64,000 nt of DNA, from assembly GCF_000971295.1 (NCBI RefSeq), contig NZ_LANJ01000046.1:157065-221064 (forward strand). The letters are read 5' to 3'. Below, piece after piece: positions 44,539 through 53,297 of the stretch. Source of the stretch: Devosia epidermidihirudinis. GTDB taxonomy: Bacteria; Pseudomonadota; Alphaproteobacteria; Rhizobiales; Devosiaceae. Both the position numbers and the translations under genes were made by a program. The notes under the pieces are model-generated. The model was not told the DNA's origin. It worked only from the letters and a program-made list of their open reading frames with translations, and made no database searches. Positions within the stretch are counted from its first letter, which is position 1. Each line of letters starts with the position of its first letter.

Positions 44539-45438
44539 TCAAACGACGACAATACCGGAGTGCTTGGCCTTTTCTTCGGGCTCGACATGGATGGTGATCT
44601 GCGCGTCTTTGACCGCCTCGCGCAGCTTGGCTTCGATTTTGTCGCAAATGTTGTGTGCCAGCTCGACACTCATGAGGCCAGGGACCACGAGATGGAAGTC
44701 GATGAAGGTCATCTTGCCGGCCTGCCGGGTGCGGATATCATGGGCTTCGATGGCGCCATCGGCATTGCTGGCGATGACCTCGCGGATCAGCTTGCCGGTT
44801 TCAGGCGCGACAGCCACGTCCATCAACCCGCCCACGCTGTCGCGAATGACGCCCCAGCCCGACCACAGGATGTTGAGCGCAACAAGGCCTGCCAGCACCG
44901 AATCGAGCTGTGCCCAGCCGGTGAGGAACACGAGGCCAAGGCCCACCAGAACGCCAATGGTGGACATGACGTCGGTCATCAAATGCTTGCCGTCGGCCTC
45001 GAGCGCTGGAGAGCGCACGGCGCGGCCATGGCGGATCAGAACCTGCGCCCAGATCACATTGATGATCGTTGCGCCGGCACTGATGAGCAGGCCCTGCATC
45101 GGTGCTTCGGGCAGCGATGGCGAGAGAAAACCGAGCACAGCCTCGCGCATGATGAGGATCGCAGCGACGATAATCATCACGCCGACGATAACGGCCGAGA
45201 AGTATTCGGCCTTGTGATAGCCATAGGGCAGGGTCGCATCGGCCGGCTTCTGTGCCAGCCGCACGGCGATCAGTGCGACAATGGCCGTGACCACGTTGAC
45301 GATGGATTCCAGCGCATCCGAGTACAGCGCGATCGAGCCGGTAAGGTACCAGGCGAGCAGTTTGAGGCCGAGCACCAGCAGGCCCACCAATAGGCTGGCC
45401 CCTGCAATGGCCATCGTCCGATTTGCCGTGATTGCCAT
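44539..45438 (-). CDS. Cation diffusion facilitator (CDF) exporter
   Basis: 299 residues with six membrane helices and a C-terminal cytoplasmic domain (from about residue 205). Metal-site motifs are YSDALESIVN in helix 2 and GKHLMTDVMS in helix 5 (His-Asp). The C-terminal domain has FHLVVPGLMSVELAHNICD. CDF proteins expel Zn, Co, Fe or Mn in exchange for protons. Placement between two B12-related transcription units suggests cobalt efflux as a counterpart to CbtAB, but the metal cannot be read from sequence alone. Confidence 0.93.
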   Translation of the reverse strand: MAITANRTMAIAGASLLVGLLVLGLKLLAWYLTGSIALYSDALESIVNVVTAIVALIAVRLAQKPADATLPYGYHKAEYFSAVIVGVMIIVAAILIMREAVLGFLSPSLPEAPMQGLLISAGATIINVIWAQVLIRHGRAVRSPALEADGKHLMTDVMSTIGVLVGLGLVFLTGWAQLDSVLAGLVALNILWSGWGVIRDSVGGLMDVAVAPETGKLIREVIASNADGAIEAHDIRTRQAGKMTFIDFHLVVPGLMSVELAHNICDKIEAKLREAVKDAQITIHVEPEEKAKHSGIVVV

Positions 45439-45589
45439 TTCCGCCCCGCATGCCTGATGTCAAACGGCCATAGCTCTCTTGGTTGATCCTCGCAAGTCAT
45501 TGTTTTTGCAAATCATTTTCAGAAGCATTCTGATGTGGCGCGATCCCCGCCAAGCCATTGATTGACCACGCGCTTCTGCCGCCCTAGAA

Positions 45590-45700
45590 CCGGGTATAGC
45601 GCAGCGTTCCCACCAAGGAACTGAAACAGAGTTCGGTGCGGTCGACCCAAATCGGGGACCAAGTCCGAAGCTGCTCCGGTCTTTTGCGAACCTGCCTCTT
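45590..45700 (+). promoter_or_regulatory. Short cobalamin-riboswitch-like element before cobE
   Basis: Relative to the full riboswitch at 36271, this region keeps GTTCC...GGAAC, CGGTGCG, AAGTCCGAAGCTGCTCC and a B12-box-like GCGAACCTGCC, in the same order. The CGCAACTGTAAGCGG segment and the peripheral P6 stems are absent, so it would be a reduced or variant form. It ends 19 bases before the cobE start codon, a position suited to translational control. The remaining part of the gap (45439-45589) shows nothing notable. Confidence 0.55.
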
Positions 45701-45718
45701 GTTTTTGAGAGGCGATAC

Positions 45719-46198
45719 ATGACGATGACGGCAGGGCGGTCCGCCCCCAGACTTGCGGTCTATAGAGGTCCCGTGACCGCCGGCATCGGTTGCACGTCCG
45801 GTGCCACTGCCGACGATATCATCGCTCTGGTTCTATCCACGTTGGCCGCGTCTGGCCTCAACGTTTCCCAACTCGCAGCGCTGGGCTCGCACAGCCGCAA
45901 GCAAGGCTTTGTCCCACTGCATCAGGCAGCGCAGCATTTCGATGTGCCGTTGCATTTTCTGGATGAGTTGGCAGGAGATTTGCCCAATCCATCGGCGTTC
46001 GTTGCGCGGACTGTAGGCCTGCCCGGTATTGCCGAGGCGGTTGCATTGGCTGCGGGGCCCCTGCTGGCGGGTAAACACAAGTCGACAAACGTCACCTGTG
46101 CCCTCGGCGCGGGCGTTTTGCTTGGCTCGGCTCAGGCGTCGAGCTTCAATGCGGCGATAGCTTCGTCGAGGCTTGCCACTTCCAGCGCTGGTCCATAG
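45719..46198 (+). CDS. cobE: Cobalamin biosynthesis protein CobE (CbiG C-terminal domain)
   Basis: 159 residues, GAGAGG seven bases before ATG. The CobE/CbiG-C fold is recognisable: TAGIGCTSGATADDIIALVL at the start, LAALGSHSRKQGFVPLHQAA, and VARTVGLPGIAEAVALAAG. CobE is a small essential accessory protein of the aerobic corrin pathway, thought to bind precorrin intermediates. The last 22 or so residues are encoded on the strand opposite the end of cobK (67-base convergent overlap) and look unlike other CobE tails. Confidence 0.9.
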   Translation: MTMTAGRSAPRLAVYRGPVTAGIGCTSGATADDIIALVLSTLAASGLNVSQLAALGSHSRKQGFVPLHQAAQHFDVPLHFLDELAGDLPNPSAFVARTVGLPGIAEAVALAAGPLLAGKHKSTNVTCALGAGVLLGSAQASSFNAAIASSRLATSSAGP

Positions 46199-46860
46199 GC
46201 AGGCCGCGCGATCATGATGACTTTTACGCCCAGTCGCCGTGCTGCTTCGAGCTTTGCCGAGGTTTGCGCGCCGCCTGAATTCTTGGTGACGAGATGAGTG
46301 ATCTCCTCGCGCTCCATCAGGGCGATTTCGTCGCTGAGACTGTAGGGCGGTCGCGTCTGCAGCAGCGTCGCATAACGCGGCATGGGCATGGTCGGCGTTT
46401 CGATCAACCGCACCACAAAGTGGCAGTCGTCCCGTTCAAGGAACTGCTCAATCCAAGCATGGCCTGTGGTCAGCAACACATCGGCACTGGGCGGCAGCGC
46501 CGCGGCGGCCTCGGCTGTCGTCTCAACCGTGATCCAATCATCGCCAACCTGCTGGGTCCATTGCGGACGCATGTAGCGCACCAGTGGCACACCGGCGGCT
46601 TGCGCAGCAGCGCTCGCATTGATCGAAATCTGGCCAGCATAGGGATGGGTGGCATCGACCAACCGGTCGATATGGGCAGCGCGCAGATAGGCCGACAGGC
46701 CCGGAATACCGCCAAACTTGCCCATGCGCAGGCCGCCTTCGGGGAGCTTGGGGGTCTGGGTGCGTCCAGCCAGCGAGGAGGTGACGTCATGGCCCAGCGC
46801 CACGAGCCGATTGGCCAGTTCGCGCGCTTCGCCCGTGCCGCCAAGGATCAGAATCTTCAT
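46132..46860 (-). CDS. cobK: Precorrin-6A reductase
   Basis: 242 residues. CobK reduces precorrin-6A to precorrin-6B with NADPH. The nucleotide fold begins KILILGGTGEARELANRLVA. Other family blocks are LVDATHPYAGQISINASAAA, YMRPQW, and HLVTKNSGGAQTSAKLEAAR near the end. Convergent with cobE, sharing its last 67 bases; divergent from cobA with 68 bases between starts. Confidence 0.95.
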   Translation of the reverse strand: MKILILGGTGEARELANRLVALGHDVTSSLAGRTQTPKLPEGGLRMGKFGGIPGLSAYLRAAHIDRLVDATHPYAGQISINASAAAQAAGVPLVRYMRPQWTQQVGDDWITVETTAEAAAALPPSADVLLTTGHAWIEQFLERDDCHFVVRLIETPTMPMPRYATLLQTRPPYSLSDEIALMEREEITHLVTKNSGGAQTSAKLEAARRLGVKVIMIARPAYGPALEVASLDEAIAALKLDA

Positions 46861-46928
46861 CGCGTGCTATACACTCCTCAAATTCACTTTGCCCATTCGG
46901 GCGCCAAGGCTCAAGGGCACGCATACTG

Positions 46929-47765
46929 ATGTTCGGCTGGATCAGAAAACCCCGCCCGCGCGGCCACTTTGCAGCACTGGACGGCGCCGACTTTCCCGCC
47001 ATGGAGCCGGGCAGCGTCTGGCTGGTTGGTGCTGGGCCCGGCGGGCCGGGGCTGGTGTCGCTTTTGGCCTATCACGCACTGGGGCAGGCCGATGTGATCG
47101 TGCATGACGCGCTGGTTTCGCAGGATTTGCTGGATCTGGCGCCGCGCGGGGTCAAACGTCTTTATGCGGGCAAGCGTGGCGGCAAGCCATCGCCCAAGCA
47201 GGCCGATATTTCATTGCAGCTGATCGAACTGGCGCAGGTAGGCAAGCGCGTGCTGCGGCTCAAGGGTGGCGACCCGTTCATGTTTGGACGGGGCGGCGAA
47301 GAGGCGGGGGCATTGGCGCGAGCCGGCGTGCCGTTCCGCATCGTGCCGGGGATTTCCTCTGGGCTGGGTGGACTGGCCTATGCTGGCATTCCCATTACCC
47401 ATCGCGACACCAACCAGTCCGTGCTGTTCCTCACGGGGCACGACGAGTCGGGCGCAGTGCCGCATGGCGTTGACTGGCCCGCCGTGGCCCATGCCGCGCC
47501 GGTGATCGTCATGTTCATGGCGGTCAAGCATCTTGGCTCTATCTGTGAGCGGCTGCTGGCGGCGGGGCGGGATGGTGCCGATCGCGTGGCGATCGTCTCC
47601 CATGCCGCGACGCCCGAGCAGTCCATGATTGAAACCACGCTGGCCGAGGCGGGGAGCCTGACCGATGTGCCGACGCCCGCTATTGTGGTGCTTGGCCCGG
47701 TGAGCGCCTATCGCGAAACGCTTGACTGGTATGTTGGCACCGTGCGGAGCCATGTCTTTGGCTAA
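46929..47765 (+). CDS. cobA: Uroporphyrinogen-III C-methyltransferase (SUMT)
   Basis: 278 residues. It adds methyl groups at C2 and C7 of uroporphyrinogen III to form precorrin-2, the branch point of B12 and siroheme. SAM-binding motifs are SVWLVGAGPGGPGLVSLLAY and RLKGGDPFMFGRGGEEA; the block GIPITHRDTNQSVLFLTGH is diagnostic. About 25 extra residues (MFGWIRKPRPRGHFAALDG) precede the domain. The 3' end overlaps cobB by 14 bases. Confidence 0.95.
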   Translation: MFGWIRKPRPRGHFAALDGADFPAMEPGSVWLVGAGPGGPGLVSLLAYHALGQADVIVHDALVSQDLLDLAPRGVKRLYAGKRGGKPSPKQADISLQLIELAQVGKRVLRLKGGDPFMFGRGGEEAGALARAGVPFRIVPGISSGLGGLAYAGIPITHRDTNQSVLFLTGHDESGAVPHGVDWPAVAHAAPVIVMFMAVKHLGSICERLLAAGRDGADRVAIVSHAATPEQSMIETTLAEAGSLTDVPTPAIVVLGPVSAYRETLDWYVGTVRSHVFG

Positions 47766-49047
47766 GGGATTTGTGATAGCCGCACCGCGCTCGGGTTCGG
47801 GTAAAACCGTCATCACGTTGGGCATTCTTGCGGCATTGCGGCGACGCGGTGTGATCGTGGCCCCGGCCAAGGCCGGGCCGGACTATATCGATCCAGCGTT
47901 TCTGGGTCGTGCGGCGATGCGCGATGCGGTCAACCTTGATCCATGGTCGATGAGCCCGGCGCGGCTGAAGGCCTTGGCCGATATGCAGTCGACTGGAGCC
48001 GATCTGCTGGTGGTTGAAGGCGTGATGGGGATGTTTGACGGCGCGGCGGATGGCTTCGGCTCGACCGGCGACTTGGCCGAATTGCTGGACCTGCCCGTGG
48101 TGCTGGTCGTCGATGCGGATCGGCAGAGCCAGTCGGTCGCGCCACTGGTGGCGGGCTTTGCCAATTGGCGACCGGGCGTGCGGGTGGCGGGGGTGATCCT
48201 CAACCGTGTGGCGTCGGCCAAGCACGAGCGGATGTTGACCGATGCCCTATTGGCGACGGGCATTCCATGCCTTGGGGCGATCCCGCGCAATCCCGCTTTG
48301 GTCATTCCCGAGCGCCATCTGGGGCTGGTGCTGCCGGGCGAGATGGCTAGCTTTGAAAACTTCCTCGATGTGGCCGCCGAGGCCATTGGCGACTATGTCG
48401 ATCTCGAGCAATTGCAGGCGCTGGCAGCGCCTTTAGCCGCTGCCGAGCAGGTCGTTGCGCCGCTGGCGCCGCTGGGACAGCGCATGGCCATCGCTCGCGA
48501 CGATGCCTTTGTGTTTCTTTATCCGCATCTGCTGGATGGGTGGCGGTCAATGGGGGCGGAGCTGAGCTTTTTCTCGCCGCTGGCCAATGAGGCGCCGTGG
48601 GAAGATGCCGATGCGATTTACCTGCCGGGTGGGTATCCGGAATTGCACGGCGCGACGCTGGCGGCAGCGGACGGGTTCAAGGCGGGGTTGGCGGGGGCGC
48701 GGGATCGCGATGCGCTGATCTACGGCGAGTGCGGGGGCTTCATGGTGCTGGGCGAGGCGCTGGTCGACAAGGCTGGGGTGTCTCACGCCATGGCGGGACT
48801 GTTACCGGTGGTTACGCGGATTGACCGGCCCAAGCGCATTCTCGGCTATCGCCGTCTGGTGCATGGGGGAGCGCTGCCCTGGCCGGGGCATTTGAATGGG
48901 CATGAGTTTCATTATTCGTCGGCCAAGCAATCACGCCTGACGCCCCTGTTTGCGGCGACCGATGCCGTGGGGCAGGCCATGCCGCCCATGGGCGCGGTGA
49001 TTGGCAAGGTGATGGGGTCTTACGCCCACGTCATCGATGCGGCATAA
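47752..49047 (+). CDS. cobB: Cobyrinate a,c-diamide synthase
   Basis: 431 residues from [15 protein letters not shown]. CobB amidates the a and c carboxylates of hydrogenobyrinic acid with glutamine and ATP. The N-terminal P-loop domain has [16 protein letters not shown] and [14 protein letters not shown]. The C-terminal class I glutaminase-like domain (from about residue 240) has [11 protein letters not shown] and the Cys nucleophile in [11 protein letters not shown]. It overlaps cobA by 14 bases and is followed by cobQ after seven bases. Confidence 0.95.
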   Translation: MSLAKGFVIAAPRSGSGKTVITLGILAALRRRGVIVAPAKAGPDYIDPAFLGRAAMRDAVNLDPWSMSPARLKALADMQSTGADLLVVEGVMGMFDGAADGFGSTGDLAELLDLPVVLVVDADRQSQSVAPLVAGFANWRPGVRVAGVILNRVASAKHERMLTDALLATGIPCLGAIPRNPALVIPERHLGLVLPGEMASFENFLDVAAEAIGDYVDLEQLQALAAPLAAAEQVVAPLAPLGQRMAIARDDAFVFLYPHLLDGWRSMGAELSFFSPLANEAPWEDADAIYLPGGYPELHGATLAAADGFKAGLAGARDRDALIYGECGGFMVLGEALVDKAGVSHAMAGLLPVVTRIDRPKRILGYRRLVHGGALPWPGHLNGHEFHYSSAKQSRLTPLFAATDAVGQAMPPMGAVIGKVMGSYAHVIDAA

Positions 49048-49054
49048 GACTGCC

Positions 49055-50503
49055 ATGGCTAAATCCTTGATGTTCATGGGCACTGGGTCCGATGTGGGCA
49101 AGTCGCTGATTGTGGCAGGGCTGTGCCGGGCGCTGGCTAATCGCGGGCTGCGGGTGGCGCCGTTCAAGCCGCAGAACATGAGCAATAACGCTGCGGTCAC
49201 CGCTGATGGCGGCGAGATCGGGCGGGCGCAGGCGCTGCAGGCGCGGGCATCGCGGCGCGAGCCGGTTACGGCGATGAACCCGGTTTTGCTCAAGCCTGAG
49301 CAGGAGACCGGGGCGCAGGTGGTGGTGCGCGGACAGCGGCGGGCCAGCATGTCGGCGCGCAGCTATTGGGCCGAGCGCGGCAAGCTGATGCCTGAGGTGG
49401 TCGCAGCGTTTCATGAGCTGGCGGCTGATGTCGACATAGTGCTTGTCGAAGGCGCGGGGAGCGCTTCGGAGGTCAATCTGCGGGGCAATGACCTCGCCAA
49501 TTTCGGCTTTGCCGAGGCGGCCAAGGTGCCGGTAGTGCTGGTTGGCGATATTCATCGCGGTGGGGTGATTGCCTCGGTTGTTGGCACGTTTGCGGTGATC
49601 GCGCCCGAGGATGCTGCCCGCATCAAGGCGACGATGATCAACAAATTTCAAGGCGATCCGAGCCTGTTTGCCTCGGGTGTGGCGTTCATCCGCGAGCGGA
49701 CGGACGTGCCGTGTTTCGGCCCGGTACCGTGGTTTGCTGATGCCGGGCGACTGCCCGCCGAGGACGTGTTGGCGCTGGAGGATTACACGGCAAACGGGAA
49801 AGGCAGTTACACCATTGGCGTTCCGCGCCTGCCGAGGATTGCCAATTTTGATGATCTAGACCCGCTGCGGGCCGAGCCCGGTGTTCGACTTATCCTCGTT
49901 ACTCCCGGCACCCCAATTCCGCGGGATGCGGACCTGGTGATCCTCCCCGGCTCGAAGGCGACACGCAGCGATCTCGATGCTTTGCGGGCCAACGGCTGGG
50001 ACACCGATATTAAGGCCCATCACAGGGCAGGGGGACAAGTTCTCGGAATCTGCGGTGGCTACCAGATGTTAGGGCGAACGATTGCCGATCCTGATGGCAT
50101 TGAGGGCGCGCCGGGGACGAGCGAGGGGCTGGGGCTGCTCGATGTCGAGACGGTGCTGAGCCCGGCCAAACAATTGCGGGTCGAAAACGCGATCCATCGC
50201 CAGAGCGGACTGCCGATTGCTGGCTATCACATGCATATGGGCGTGACGTCTGGGCCCGATACGGCGCGGGCGTTTGCGCAGGTTGGCGACAAGGCCGAAG
50301 GGGCTGTCAGCGCTAATGGGCGGGTCGCGGGGACGTATCTGCACGGGCTGTTTACAGCTGATGATTTCCGCGGCTTCATGCTGGGCGACGCGGCGGGCCC
50401 CGACCTGGCCTATGAGGCCGGAATTGAGGCAACGCTGGACGCGTTGGCGGCCCACCTTGAGGCGCATCTTGATATTGATGCGCTGTTGGCGCTGGCGGAG
50501 TAA
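49055..50503 (+). CDS. cobQ: Cobyric acid synthase
   Basis: 482 residues from [17 protein letters not shown]. CobQ amidates the b, d, e and g side chains of adenosylcobyrinic acid a,c-diamide. The dethiobiotin-synthetase-like P-loop domain opens with [20 protein letters not shown] and [13 protein letters not shown]. The glutaminase domain starts near residue 255, with [13 protein letters not shown], the Cys nucleophile in [11 protein letters not shown], and GYHMHMGVT (His). The cobB-cobQ-cobD order implies one transcript. Confidence 0.96.
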   Translation: MAKSLMFMGTGSDVGKSLIVAGLCRALANRGLRVAPFKPQNMSNNAAVTADGGEIGRAQALQARASRREPVTAMNPVLLKPEQETGAQVVVRGQRRASMSARSYWAERGKLMPEVVAAFHELAADVDIVLVEGAGSASEVNLRGNDLANFGFAEAAKVPVVLVGDIHRGGVIASVVGTFAVIAPEDAARIKATMINKFQGDPSLFASGVAFIRERTDVPCFGPVPWFADAGRLPAEDVLALEDYTANGKGSYTIGVPRLPRIANFDDLDPLRAEPGVRLILVTPGTPIPRDADLVILPGSKATRSDLDALRANGWDTDIKAHHRAGGQVLGICGGYQMLGRTIADPDGIEGAPGTSEGLGLLDVETVLSPAKQLRVENAIHRQSGLPIAGYHMHMGVTSGPDTARAFAQVGDKAEGAVSANGRVAGTYLHGLFTADDFRGFMLGDAAGPDLAYEAGIEATLDALAAHLEAHLDIDALLALAE

Positions 50504-50544
50504 ACCGGCGCTGAGTAGAAGGGCTGGCCAATCTGGACCTCGCC

Positions 50545-51507
50545 ATGCACAGCTTTATCGCCCCGCTTGCCCTGATCGTTGAACGCCGTTTTGGCTATTC
50601 GCAAAGATTGGTCGAGACCATCGGGCATCCGGTGATGTGGTTCGGTCGGGTCATCAGCTTCTTTGAAAAGCGCCTGAACACGGCGCGGCGGACGCCCGAG
50701 CAGCAAAAGCTGGCGGGCGTGGTGGCGTTGGTGGCATTGCTGGCGCTGGTGCTGGTTATCACCTTGGCAATTCAGCAGGTTTTGCGGCTGGTGCCGGGTG
50801 GCTGGATCATCGAAATGCTGCTGGCAACGCCCTTCCTGGCGCAAAAGGAACTCGGTCGCGCGGTGGCGGCGGTGGGCGATGCGCTGCGGTCCTCGCTGAC
50901 GGCGGGGCGTGAGGCGGTGAGCCATATTGTGGGGCGTGATCCGCAGGCGCTCGATGAGGCCGGGGTGGCGCGGGCGGCGATTGAGACACTGGCGGAGAGC
51001 ACGTCAGACGGCGTGGTGGCGCCGTGGTTCTGGCTGGTGCTGTTCGGGCTGCCCGGCATTGCGCTCTACAAGGCTGTAAATACAGCGGATTCCATGATCG
51101 GGCACCTCAACGATCGCTACCGCTATTATGGCTGGTCGGCGGCGCGGCTGGACGATTTCGTCAATCTTATCCCCGCGCGTTTGTCGGCCGTGCTGATCGT
51201 GGTCGGGTGCTTCTTTACTCCCGGCGCGAGCCCCAGCAAGGCCTGGCAGGCTGCTTTGCGCGATGCCAAGGGGCATAAGTCGCCCAATTCGGGCTGGCCG
51301 GAGGCGGCCTTTGCCGGAGCGCTCGGATTTTCGCTTGGTGGACCAAGGGCTTATGATGGCGAGGTGATTGACCTGGCCACCATGGGCAACGGGAAGAAGG
51401 CGCTCGGCCCAGCCGATATCGCCAGCGCAATACTGTTGTATCGCGCCACTCTCACTGTGCTGCTGATTGCCAGCACACTGTTAGCATTACTCGTCGCAAT
51501 CAGCTGA
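50545..51507 (+). CDS. cobD: Adenosylcobinamide-phosphate synthase
   Basis: 320 residues with four to five membrane helices. CobD (CbiB) attaches aminopropanol (phosphate) to adenosylcobyric acid. The family block LIVERRFGYSQRLVETIGHP, the central AIETLAESTSDGVVAPWFWL and FNLIPAR-like DFVNLIPARLSAVLIVV are present, as is RDAKGHKSPNSGWPEAAFAG. The stop codon lies in the stem of a perfect hairpin (51501-51529), followed by a family B repeat. Confidence 0.95.
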   Translation: MHSFIAPLALIVERRFGYSQRLVETIGHPVMWFGRVISFFEKRLNTARRTPEQQKLAGVVALVALLALVLVITLAIQQVLRLVPGGWIIEMLLATPFLAQKELGRAVAAVGDALRSSLTAGREAVSHIVGRDPQALDEAGVARAAIETLAESTSDGVVAPWFWLVLFGLPGIALYKAVNTADSMIGHLNDRYRYYGWSAARLDDFVNLIPARLSAVLIVVGCFFTPGASPSKAWQAALRDAKGHKSPNSGWPEAAFAGALGFSLGGPRAYDGEVIDLATMGNGKKALGPADIASAILLYRATLTVLLIASTLLALLVAIS

Positions 51508-51529
51508 AAACGGCGGTGGTTTTCAGCTG
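51501..51529 (+). terminator. Perfect hairpin spanning the cobD stop codon
   Basis: CAGCTGAAAAC and GTTTTCAGCTG form an 11-bp stem with a seven-base loop. The cobD TGA (51505-51507) lies in the left arm. No T-run follows. Confidence 0.55.
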
Positions 51530-51540
51530 CGAGTGGGGAA

Positions 51541-51600
51541 GGCCCCCTCACCCGACCCAAGAGGGTCGACCTCTCCCCCAAAGGGAGAGGTGAAGAGGGG
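51541..51600. repeat. Palindromic repeat, family B, intergenic copy
   Basis: GGCCCCCTCACCCG, a GACCCAAGAGGGTC hairpin and CCTCTCCC with GGGAGAGG. This is the inverse of the elements in cobN at 39726 and 40644. It lies between convergent cobD and cobP. Confidence 0.88.
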
Positions 51601-51607
51601 AGCAGCG

Positions 51608-52135
51608 CTAGTTTGCGCTTTCGCCTTTGAGGGTGATCGGTAGGCCGGCGACGATGAAATAGGCCTCGTCGCAAATCTCGGCCAGTTGCTGATGGGCCGA
51701 ACCGGCGAGATCGCGGAAGGTGCGGGCCATGGCGTTGTCGGGCACGATGCCCAGTCCAACCTCGTTGCTCACCAGAATCACCTGCGTGTCTTCGATCTGC
51801 GCCAATGTCGCGCCCAACTCGGTGACGGCTTCGGCAACGTCGAGATTGGCCATCAGCAAATTCGTGATCCAGAGCGTGAGGCAATCGACGAGGATCACGT
51901 CATGATCCCGCGCTGCGGCGCGAATGGCTCGGGAAAGCGCGACCGGCTCCTCGATGGTGGCGAAGCGGTCGGCGCGGCTGGTCCTGTGGCTGGCGACGCG
52001 CTCGCGCATTTCGCCGTCCAGGGCTTCCGCCGTGGCCAGATAGGCTGGTTTGACGCCGGACCGGATGGCCAGCCGCTCGGCAAAGGCCGTCTTGCCCGAG
52101 CGCGCGCCGCCCAGCACCAATACATGTCGTGTCAT
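51608..52135 (-). CDS. cobP: Adenosylcobinamide kinase/guanylyltransferase
   Basis: 175 residues from MTRHVLVLGGARSGKTAFAE. CobP phosphorylates adenosylcobinamide and then adds GMP. The P-loop GGARSGKT, the motif LVDCLTLWITNLLM and the loop ILVSNEVGLGIVPDNAMARTF are diagnostic. Convergent with cobD and separated by a family B repeat. An in-frame upstream extension to 52228 lacks similarity. Confidence 0.96.
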   Translation of the reverse strand: MTRHVLVLGGARSGKTAFAERLAIRSGVKPAYLATAEALDGEMRERVASHRTSRADRFATIEEPVALSRAIRAAARDHDVILVDCLTLWITNLLMANLDVAEAVTELGATLAQIEDTQVILVSNEVGLGIVPDNAMARTFRDLAGSAHQQLAEICDEAYFIVAGLPITLKGESAN

Positions 52136-52344
52136 GTTCGATCCTTCCCGTGTTTGGCTCGCCACATCCCAGTGGCAGAAAGTGCCGTGCAGCGATAGCT
52201 GTGGTGCGGCAGGGCTCGACCTGCGCAAGTTGCACCAAAGTGGACGGTTTTGTGCCTATTCTACTTTCGTCTTAGCATCTTTCGCACTATGGTCCGCGCC
52301 GAAACAGACCTTTAGAATCCCTCCAAGTTATGGAGACTCCCCGC

Positions 52345-53286
52345 GTGCCCAGGTATTATCTTGGTGTTGATGGTGGCGGCACCAACTGCCGTGTTCGCCT
52401 GACCGACGAAAATCTCGTGACGCTCGCCGAAGTCAAGAACGGCCGCTCCAATCTACAGATTGATGGCGGTGACCCAGCGTACAAGGCAATTCTGGATGGC
52501 ACGCGTGATGCCTTTAAGGCCGCGGGCATTGATTATGCCGAAACCGCCAATACGCACGCCTGCTTCGGCATGGCCGGTGGTCGCATGGACAGCGCCCGCG
52601 CAGAGTTTACAGCGCGCGAATGGCCCTTCGCCAGCGTCACGGTTTACGATGATATCGACATTGCCCATGCCGGTGCCCTTGGCGGCGACGAGGGCGGTGT
52701 GATCATTGTCGGCACGGGTTCGGCCGCCATGTCCATCGTCGATGGCAAGCGCCATCAGGCTGGTGGCTGGGGCTTCCCCATTGGCGATCAGATGTCGGGC
52801 GCGATTCTCGGGCGCGAACTCGTGCGCTATACGGTTGAGGCGGAAGATGGCCTGGTCGAGGGCTCGCCTCTGACCAAGGCCGTCAGGGATCAGCTCGGCG
52901 GCAGCAATCAGTCGATCATGACCTGGGCCTTTGCCATCGAACTCGACGTCAAGATCATCAGCAATGATGGCTCCGAAGGGTGCGATGACGCCCTGATCGG
53001 CCGCGCGCCGGGCGAATATGGCAAGCTGATGCCGCTGTTCTTCGAATACCTCGAAAAGGGCGACCCTGTTGCCCAGAAGATGATCGACATCGAGTTCGGC
53101 TACATCGAGACCTATGTGCGCTGGTTCAAGGCGCACAATGCCAAGGTCATGGCCATTGTCGGCGGCTTCGGCGAACGCCTGTTCCCGCGCCTGCAGCAGC
53201 AGTACGGCGACTTTGTTGCCCTGCCGAAATTTGAACCCCTGCATGGTGCGATCATTCTCGCCAAGCAGAATTCTACGTCAAACTGA
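52345..53286 (+). CDS. BadF/BadG/BcrA/BcrD-family sugar kinase (GlcNAc/GlcN kinase type)
   Basis: 313 residues from GTG 52345 (TGGAG upstream); ATG 52330 would add five residues without an RBS. The ASKHA fold is plain: YYLGVDGGGTNCRVRL (phosphate 1 loop), VTVYDDIDIAHAGAL (catalytic Asp), GGVIIVGTGSAAMSI (phosphate 2), and AIVGGFGERLF. Relatives phosphorylate N-acetylglucosamine or glucosamine. The zwf gene starts 11 bases later, so it likely supplies a sugar phosphate to this catabolic block. Substrate specificity is inferred only. Confidence 0.85.
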   Translation: MPRYYLGVDGGGTNCRVRLTDENLVTLAEVKNGRSNLQIDGGDPAYKAILDGTRDAFKAAGIDYAETANTHACFGMAGGRMDSARAEFTAREWPFASVTVYDDIDIAHAGALGGDEGGVIIVGTGSAAMSIVDGKRHQAGGWGFPIGDQMSGAILGRELVRYTVEAEDGLVEGSPLTKAVRDQLGGSNQSIMTWAFAIELDVKIISNDGSEGCDDALIGRAPGEYGKLMPLFFEYLEKGDPVAQKMIDIEFGYIETYVRWFKAHNAKVMAIVGGFGERLFPRLQQQYGDFVALPKFEPLHGAIILAKQNSTSN

Positions 53287-53297
53287 GGACTTGCCCC

